Positions 57,515 through 64,000 of a stretch of DNA of 64,000 nt are shown here, piece by piece. The position numbers were made by a program, and so were the translations under genes. Position 1 is the first letter of the stretch; the number at the start of each line of letters is the position of its first letter. The notes under the pieces were generated by a model, which was not told the origin of the DNA, searched no databases, and saw nothing but the letters and a program-made list of their open reading frames with translations. Source of the stretch: Acestrorhynchus altus (Eukaryota; Chordata; Actinopteri; Characiformes; Acestrorhynchidae); NCBI GenBank assembly GCA_034509495.1, contig CM067512.1:7820968-7884967 (forward strand), given 5' to 3'.

Positions 57515-57965
57515 TTCTATCCTATCCTATCCTTCTACCCTATCTAATCTTAACCTGAATATAAATCCAAAATTTTATCTTATTTATCATCCTGACCCTA
57601 ATTCTAAACTTAATCTCAAACCAAAATCTAATCCTAACCACCATCATACAACTAATCCTAATCCCAACCTTACACAATTCTTACACTCCCCTCAACCCAA
57701 AACCTTATTCTAATCAAAATCCTAGCTCTAATCTAACCCAATCCTTAAACTCAATTGAGTTCCTAACCATCATCCTAGTCCTAATCATGTTCCGAGCCAT
57801 ACACTCAATCCAAAACCTAATCCTAACCATCATCCTAGCCCTATAACTAATTCAATCCAAATCCTAATTCTGACCAAAATCCTAGCCCTAATCTAACCCT
57901 AGCCTTAAACTAAATCCACAACCTACTCCTAACCCTCACCCTGACCTTTTAATCTTAATCGAACC
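57515..57965 (+). repeat. CCTAA-rich degenerate telomere-like repeat
   Basis: More than 25 scattered copies of CCTAAT, CCTAAC and CCCTAA, for example AATCCTAACCATCATCCTAG twice (near 57630 and 57810). The vertebrate telomere repeat on this strand would be CCCTAA. The array is imperfect and mixed with ATCATCCTAG units. Confidence 0.8.
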
Positions 57966-58189
57966 CAGTTAAGATCCAGTTCCAGACTAGGTTCAGAACA
58001 TCTGATTTCTGATCAGCAGATATGATTATGGCTCTAATGTCTCACACTGGCTGTTCAAACGTGCAGCAGTTGAGCCTCAGGAGAGGAAACCAAATCTTTC
58101 AGCATCATGGAGTGGTGACACACAACCTTTAACAAGCTGCTCTCTGCATCCTGCCACTGATAGCAGCCAGCCAAGAGAAACATTTAACA

Positions 58190-58250
58190 CACACACACAC
58201 ACGCACACACACGCACACACACGCACACACACACACACACACACACACGC
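58190..58250. repeat. (CA)n microsatellite with CG interruptions
   Basis: CACACACG units occur three times before a pure (CA)n run. Confidence 0.95.
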
Positions 58251-58254
58251 AACA

Positions 58255-61200
58255 GGCACCACCATACTAGACAGAGACCCAAGAGCATCATTACAATGTA
58301 CCCACACAGTTCACACCACCAATGATTAGAACACAGAGTAATAATGACGAGGGGCAGCCGGAGAGAGGAAGAGGGAGGATGGGGCGATAGAACAGGAGTG
58401 GATGAGAGCCTGTTGAAACAGAGAGGAAGAGGAGAGAGGGAGTCAGCAAAACAAGTCTTGTTTCATTACACCTCATTTGTTATTGATCAGTATTTATTTT
58501 TATTTGTTTTTTTGCTGACAAAGCAGCTCTTCTGCGGCTGTCAGCACTAAAGAGTGACCGTTTGATTAAAGAGTGAACAATTATTTACATGTGAACCAAA
58601 TGGGTTTTTAGATCTGCAATAAGCACACAGTAGAACGAACTGTGCAGCCTTCTAATCTTAGTTTTGGTAAGGTTTCTGAAAGATCTATGAGGATTTACAA
58701 CTTGGATGCCCAATCTTGAGTTCAGATCCACTAACCTGGTGATTTCGTGTGATGTTTGGCCAATTTTGCTGGATATTTTAGTTGTTTGATGTACATTTAT
58801 TTGCCATGTTCATTATTGAGTATTTATAGAAGACACATGCCAGAGATGGTTATTTTCACGAGATCTTAAGTTATTCAAACCTGTCTTCCTTTGTGATGTA
58901 AATATTAACAGATTTGTCTGAATTTGACCATGATTTGATTGAACATTCACTAAAAGATTAAATGTTTTGTGTTTTTTGTCTGCAAGGAAATCCTGTTGTA
59001 AATGGATCATCTAGAGTGTATTTGCTGCAATCATTTTGATGAGGGGATGAGCTGGGACTGAATTCCGTTAGAAAAGGGGTCTGATAGGTTAAGTTTTGTA
59101 TTTAAGCCTTGAAATGTGTTTCATGTCTGTTGTTTACTCTGATCCTGAGTTATGAAGCCTAGAAAATGGCACATAGCAGCCAGCAAGATGCAGATCTCAG
59201 GTTAGGGAGATCTACGGTCCAGTCCAAGTGAGTGCAATGTCTGGTGTTGTGGTGCTAACAAGGGCACTCTGGAGGGTCTTCTGCTTCCATAGACCATGGA
59301 AGCCAAACAACGCTACACAGACCAGTGGGACATGGGGCACCTACATTAAATGTGGGTGTGCTTCCTACCAGTTCTGTGCATATGGACAATTCTATTCACT
59401 AACACAGAAACTGTAAAGATGAGGTTGGTTGAAGAATTTCCATACTGTGCCAGGATGATGAGTTTGATTTTTATTATTTTTTTTAGAAGATATAGAAGAT
59501 GTCTATAAAGTCTCCATGTTCTTACAATTCACTTCTCCCAGGCTTTTAGTGTTCTAGCTTTATCCTGAGTTAATCATCAGGTTCCCTTTCAGGAGAATAA
59601 ACATCCTTGGCTGGAGACTTATCATGTAAACACACCATGAAAGCCACAAACACACCTACAGAGTCAAACGCCTAACATCGAATTAGCCAACTGGCATAGA
59701 GTTAATCTGATACATCTCTGCACAGCTGAACTACATAGCTCATCCCTGAGTCGAACAATAAAGGCCCTGTGTTAAGAAAACCGACTTTAGACCAGCTCCT
59801 CCCTTTAGATATGAGACAAGGTCAAACTAAATACGGGAGGATGGAAAAAACCTTGGCACATAGATCACCTAGACATAAGAACCCTTTTATGGTGGCCTAG
59901 AAATGAACCCAATGCCATCAGCGCCATTTTTGCAGCTGATGCATTTTGAATTTAATCTGGTAACTGTTGTTTCCATTGTTTTAGAAGTTCATGGTGAATT
60001 GTCCAATAGAAATGTTCCAAAAATATAAGGTACTGTATATGCTCATGATTAATAATGTGATGATATTGGGCTCATCGGTGTTCCTACAAGATTCAGAGAA
60101 GCCCAGATAGTGAATTAATGCTGCTTGAAATGGTTCAGTGAAGAGGAAACACAAACTTCCTCCAGCCTCTTCCCTTCATTAATACAAACATCTATCAGTA
60201 GATTAGTCAACAGTTATGTTGGCTATAAAAAACATGCGGAAGCTTTAACAGAGACAGTGTACGTGGAAACTCACACGTGTACCACCAATCACATTTCTCT
60301 GGCTGAATAGAGAACCTTAGATATGATAACTGACTGGACACTTAAATTAAATGTGCTGAAGTTTGAACATTTCAATCCATATATATATATATATATCCAT
60401 CCCAATTTAAACTGCCACTTACCCAACCCCATTAGGATTCTCCTCCTCATCAAATGGAATGCACCTGACACTGGGAGAGTGAAGACAAGCACATGCCTCC
60501 TCCAATACAGCCACCGCTCTTTTTGAACTGCCTTTGTAACATTGTTCAATGTACATGGCAATGTAACTGTGCAGCCATCATGCATTCTTTTTCCCATACT
60601 ATGGTTCTGCTATGTCTCCTTGATCCTTCTTGTTGCTAGCACATGCATTCGCCTATCCAGTGCTGGCAACAGCATGCAATATCTGCAACTGGTACGGTGA
60701 AGAATACATTGAAAACACTGTCCCGATTCCCAGACCCCTACAAAGGATGCTATTAAAGGATGCATTAAATGTATGCTACCAACACAATAGCATGAGTCAG
60801 TTTGGAAAGCACTCTCAAAGGGATGAACTTATATAGTGAGTCCGATACATCAACAAGGCACATCTCTGTTTACTTCACGTGTGGCCAAGCATTTGCTTGC
60901 CTCACAATGTCAAAGCTACCCACCAAGTTTCATTCCTTTTTATTGATTCCTTCTGGTTGCAACTATTTGTTTGGACAACGAGTATGCAACGAGTATAGCA
61001 TGCAATTATAATGGTGATTTTAAATCTTTTAACTAAATAATTTTAAGTGCTATTTTTAATTTTAAGTCTATTTTCAGTTATATCTCTATCTCTGAGAGAG
61101 GGGGGGGGGGGGAGTTGGGAGGGGGTACTCAAAGCTATGTAAGGCTACATTCCAGGTAAATTCCAGGCCACACTCTCTCTGTCCCATTGACAGATGGACA

Positions 61201-61679
61201 GTCTATTCTGACCCATTGCCACATGTCCAAGATTAGATTTGAGGAAGCCTGAGATAACAGGACACTCTTGATACCATCTTTTCAGGTGATAAGCCAAACT
61301 GGAATGTCTTCCGAACTCTTGAGTTTTCTCAAAGTGAGATTGTGGTTGTGCTTGTAGGTTTTATGTTCTCATCCCAAAAAGACAAAAGCAAAAGAGGAAA
61401 TCAGACATTAGAGAGACACTATTGTCTTTACATTGGTTAATATTTTAGCCATTGGATATGATATTTCTTCTATTAAAAAACAAACAAACAGATGTCTATT
61501 TATGTGCTATCTATTAGCATTGAAGAGTCTGGGATTTCTAAATTGTACACAATGTCAGGGAATTCATTTTGCAGTGAGAGACTGCAATTGTCTGTAGTGT
61601 AAAAAGGCCAAAAATGCCAATGTAAATCATCACTGTCATGCAAAAACATCTTATCTACAAATTTACAACTTCACAGTAA
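58255..61679. other. Intergenic DNA, no gene seen
   Basis: Open frames at 60289-60597 (minus) and 60630-60836 (plus) have no recognised domain. A short (TA)n is at 60380-60396 and a poly-G run at 61100-61112. CpG is low throughout. Confidence 0.5.
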
Positions 61680-61728
61680 AGTCGCTCTGGATAAGCGCGT
61701 CAGCTAAATGACATAAATGTAAATGTAA
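61680..61728 (+). mobile_element. SINE family B, tail fragment
   Basis: GTCGCTCTGGATAAGCGCGT with CAGCTAAATGACATAAATGT is the 3' tail only. Confidence 0.65.
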
Positions 61729-61759
61729 GAGTTCGGTGTTAAAAGATTTTAGTTCAAGT

Positions 61760-61905
61760 CATTTTGGCGAATAGGTTCATGTTTATCTGCTGCAGAGAGT
61801 CCTATTCTAGTGGCAATACTTCTCTACAGGAACTGTACATATGTGTCAGCAATGATCTTATTGTAGCTGAACTCATTCATTAGAAACATTGGGAGCAGTG
61901 CTGGT
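61760..61905 (+). mobile_element. 'GGACAAAAGTA' element fragment (copy F)
   Basis: ATAGGTTCATGTTTATCTGC, AGAGAGTCCTATTCTAGTGG and CAATACTTCTCTACAGGAAC, then ATTCATTAGAAACATTGG. This is the 3' half of the family in forward orientation. Confidence 0.7.
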
Positions 61906-61947
61906 TGTACCTTCTAACAGCAGCAGGGAGGAAGGACCTGCGATACC

Positions 61948-62190
61948 ACTCATTTACATTTATGGCATTTGGCTGAAACTCTTATCCAAACAACTTTCAA
62001 GGTTAGTGACATTACAGAGTTAGGACAGAGTAGTGTTAGGAGTGTTGCCCAAAGACTCTTTTTGGATTAGTTTGGATTAGTTAGTTGGACAGCATAGTTT
62101 CCCAGATTGGGAATCGAACCCCAGTCTCCCACATAGTGTGGTGGCTCACTGATCATGTGATCTGTTGTGCCACACCAACCGCCTTCACAC
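61948..62190 (-). mobile_element. tRNA-derived SINE, family B, minus strand
   Basis: Reading plus to minus: the tail CATTTACATTTATGGCATTT, then GGAATCGAACCCCAGTCTCC (box B complement) and TGTTGTGCCACACCAACCGC (head). A nearly full-length copy opposite in direction to the tail at 61680. Confidence 0.75.
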
Positions 62191-62569
62191 ACTTAGGGTG
62201 GAGCTGCCCAGAGCTGCCCAGTGCTGCCAGAGTCTCATGCATGGGGTGTGAGTCGTTCCCCAGTATGGATGCCAGTCTCCCACTGCCTGCAAAGGTCTGA
62301 GGGCCTTCCCAGGACAGAACTGGCGCTCTTTGTGATCTTTTGAGGTTCTTTGTTGTGGAATCAGAGGAGTTCAGATTTTAATTTCCTCCACTTAAGCCCT
62401 GAGTAGGACAGCTGGTGGAAATCTGGAAGTGAAGGATGTCAGAGAGTTCTTGTATGTTTAGTAGTAATAATAGATCGATCTTTATTGTAAAGTACAGTTA
62501 GGCACTTATTCTTGATTATTTATTTATTTATGTTATGATTTTAATAAATAAATAAATACACCCTCAAAG

Positions 62570-63072
62570 TATTCAGATTCACAGCTTGTGGAATGTCCAG
62601 AACACTGCTAGACACTCTGGAGTAGCTCTACAACAACAATGGCTACCTTTACTTTTTGTAGAACATCCATTCATATACAGTGGAAACGTCTCCACAGAAC
62701 ATTTAAATCTTTGCAAATGTATTAAAAATAAAAACATAAAAATATAAAGTACATAAGAATTCATAGCCTTTGCCATGACACTCAAAATTGAGTTCAGGTG
62801 CATCTTCTTTCCACTGATCATCATTCAGATGATTGTTCAGCTAGACTGAACAATTCAGTTGATTGGACATGTGTGGAGAGAGGAGAACCTTCCAGAAGGA
62901 CAATCATTTCTGCAGCATGTATGGTAGAGTGGCCAGACGGAAGCCACTCCTCAGTAAAAGGTGCATAACAGGCTGTCTGGAGTTTGCCAAAAGGCATGTG
63001 AAGGACTCTCAGAGCAGGAGAAACAAAACGATTGAACCTTTTGGACGGAAGGCCAAGCATCACATCTGGAAG
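62570..63072. mobile_element. Tc1-like transposon remnant, interrupted
   Basis: TTCATAGCCTTTGCCATGAC with ACTCAAAATTGAGTTCAGGT and then AACCTTCCAGAAGGACAATC and GGCCAGACGGAAGCCACTCC belong to the same family as the remnant at 4954-5672, in the opposite orientation. At 62863-63060 the plus strand still reads ERRTFQKDNHF and KPLLSKRC-type transposase pieces. It is broken and partly replaced by other DNA at 62577-62700. Confidence 0.8.
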
Positions 63073-63580
63073 ATACCAGGCATTGCTGAAACTGAAACAC
63101 CTGTCATTTTAGTGTGGGAAGTTTCATGGCTAAATTGGAGCAGCCTGGTGGCCAATCTTCATTAATTGCCCATTACACCAGTAAGAGCAGAGTGTGAAGG
63201 TTCAATTAGCAGGGAAGAGCACAGATTTGCTCAAAATATTGCAATGCACACAACATTATGGGGGACATACCAGAGTTCAAAAGAGGACAAATTGTTGGTG
63301 CACGTCTTGCTGGCGCATCTGTGACCAAGACAGCAAGTCTTTGTGATGTATCAAGAGCCACGGTATCCAGGGTAACGTCAGCACCACCAAGAAGGACCAA
63401 CCACATCCTACAGGATTAACTGTGGATGCAAGAGGAAGCTGTCTGAAAGGGATGTTGGGGTGTTAACCCGGATGGTATGCAAAAAATGTCATTCCCAAGA
63501 TGAATTGACGCTGTATTGGCCACAAAAGGAGGCCCTAGTTCACCATATCAGTTTCATTGTCCAACCCTTGTATATATGAA
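63073..63580 (+). mobile_element. Second Tc1-like element with transposase N-terminus, internally deleted
   Basis: CTGAAACTGAAACACCTGTC near the left end and CAGTTTCATTGTCCAACCC near the right are the family ends. At 63256-63380 the plus strand reads MGDIPEFKRGQIVGARLAGA then SVTKTASLCDVSRATVSRV, a helix-turn-helix DNA-binding domain of a Tc1 transposase. The sequence then jumps to the terminal block GATGAATTGACGCTGTATTG, so the catalytic domain is deleted. It seems to lie inside or against the older Tc1 remnant on its left. Confidence 0.85.
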
Positions 63581-64000
63581 GGTTAAACTGAATCATTTCT
63601 CTGAGTAAGGGCGTTCAGGTGTTTGCCTCCTCTCCACAGAACGTGCCATGTTCATAGAACTGTTCAAGCAAAATTCTTCTTCTTGCTACACTCTCTAAAT
63701 GAGCATTCTCTACTGTTACAATGTATGCAATGTATCTGGAGTGTTATGACACACCTATTCCAAACTTGTATGAAGGAGTGGACAATGTGGACAGAAAGCA
63801 GGTGGAGAGAGATGTCACCTGAGGGTGAGTTCTGGACTTATCAGCTCAGCACAAATGACTCTTGAGCCTCTTCATTGTTTGGAAGCAAATTATGCAAAAA
63901 GCAGGACCTGTGAACCATGATGCTCTGTTGAGCTGGCAGCCAGATATGAATCTTCGTTGCGAGGTCAGCTTGCAAATAGATAGAAGTAGTACATTGGAAC
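63581..64000. other. Right edge, no gene seen
   Basis: No recognised feature; it may include the displaced part of the interrupted Tc1 remnant. Confidence 0.4.

Noticed and set aside
57515..57965. True interstitial telomere block
   Set aside because: The hexamer CCCTAA is not tandem; words are irregular, so I list it only as telomere-like.
60289..60836. Open frames of 102 (minus) and 68 (plus) codons
   Set aside because: No domain, no splice context and no recognisable similarity; lengths are within chance for AT-balanced DNA.

Overview
The window is vertebrate nuclear DNA and almost certainly from a ray-finned (teleost) fish. It is dense in dinucleotide microsatellites, carries many decayed Tc1/mariner elements of families common in fish, contains tRNA-derived SINEs, and encodes spliced genes with GT-AG introns and no operons. 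The mix of short 'gacaaaagta' non-autonomous elements and two tRNA-type SINE families suggests an ostariophysan such as a characin or catfish. That last point is an inference from memory of fish repeats, not a measurement.

Three genes can be supported. (1) Minus strand, 17414-17518: the first coding exon of a LIMCH1/LMO7-type gene (calponin-homology and LIM domain actomyosin regulator). It sits in a GC-rich promoter with CCAAT and GC boxes at 17.4-17.9 kb. Everything from 17413 down to base 1 appears to be its first intron, and the rest of the gene lies off the left edge. (2) Plus strand, 22183-25569: a three-exon COMT/TOMT-like membrane-anchored O-methyltransferase homologue of 251 residues. 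Its SAM-binding motifs look intact, but most of the magnesium-binding and catalytic residues of COMT appear to be replaced. (3) Minus strand, 42506-27556: a complete four-exon protocadherin-12 gene (pcdh12; 1155 residues). One large exon encodes the signal peptide, six cadherin repeats, the membrane span and half the tail. Three small exons complete the conserved cytoplasmic tail.

Layout: 1-17.4 kb is the intron of the LIMCH1-like gene, filled with mobile-element debris and ending in a 19-20 bp minisatellite beside the splice donor. 17.4-22.2 kb is the divergent intergenic region, with a (TAA)n/(TTA)n potential hairpin, a candidate TATA promoter, a 12-copy 54-bp minisatellite built round a 12-bp palindrome, and two CTCF-like motifs. 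22.2-25.6 kb is the methyltransferase-like gene, with a Tc1-like element in intron 1. It converges on pcdh12 (27.6-42.5 kb), and the two genes' candidate poly(A) signals lie about 120 bp apart near 26.3 kb. 42.5-64 kb has no gene that I can recognise. It holds pcdh12 upstream DNA, a 31-bp minisatellite, CCTAA-rich telomere-like sequence and several Tc1-like remnants.

The three genes do not form a pathway. Pcdh12 is an endothelial and neural adhesion protein, LIMCH1 regulates actomyosin contractility, and the COMT/TOMT-like protein may be a pseudoenzyme. No exotic multi-gene system was found. The strongest leads are the apparent pseudo-methyltransferase, a WIRS-type peptide in the pcdh12 tail, and the palindromic minisatellite in the shared intergenic region.
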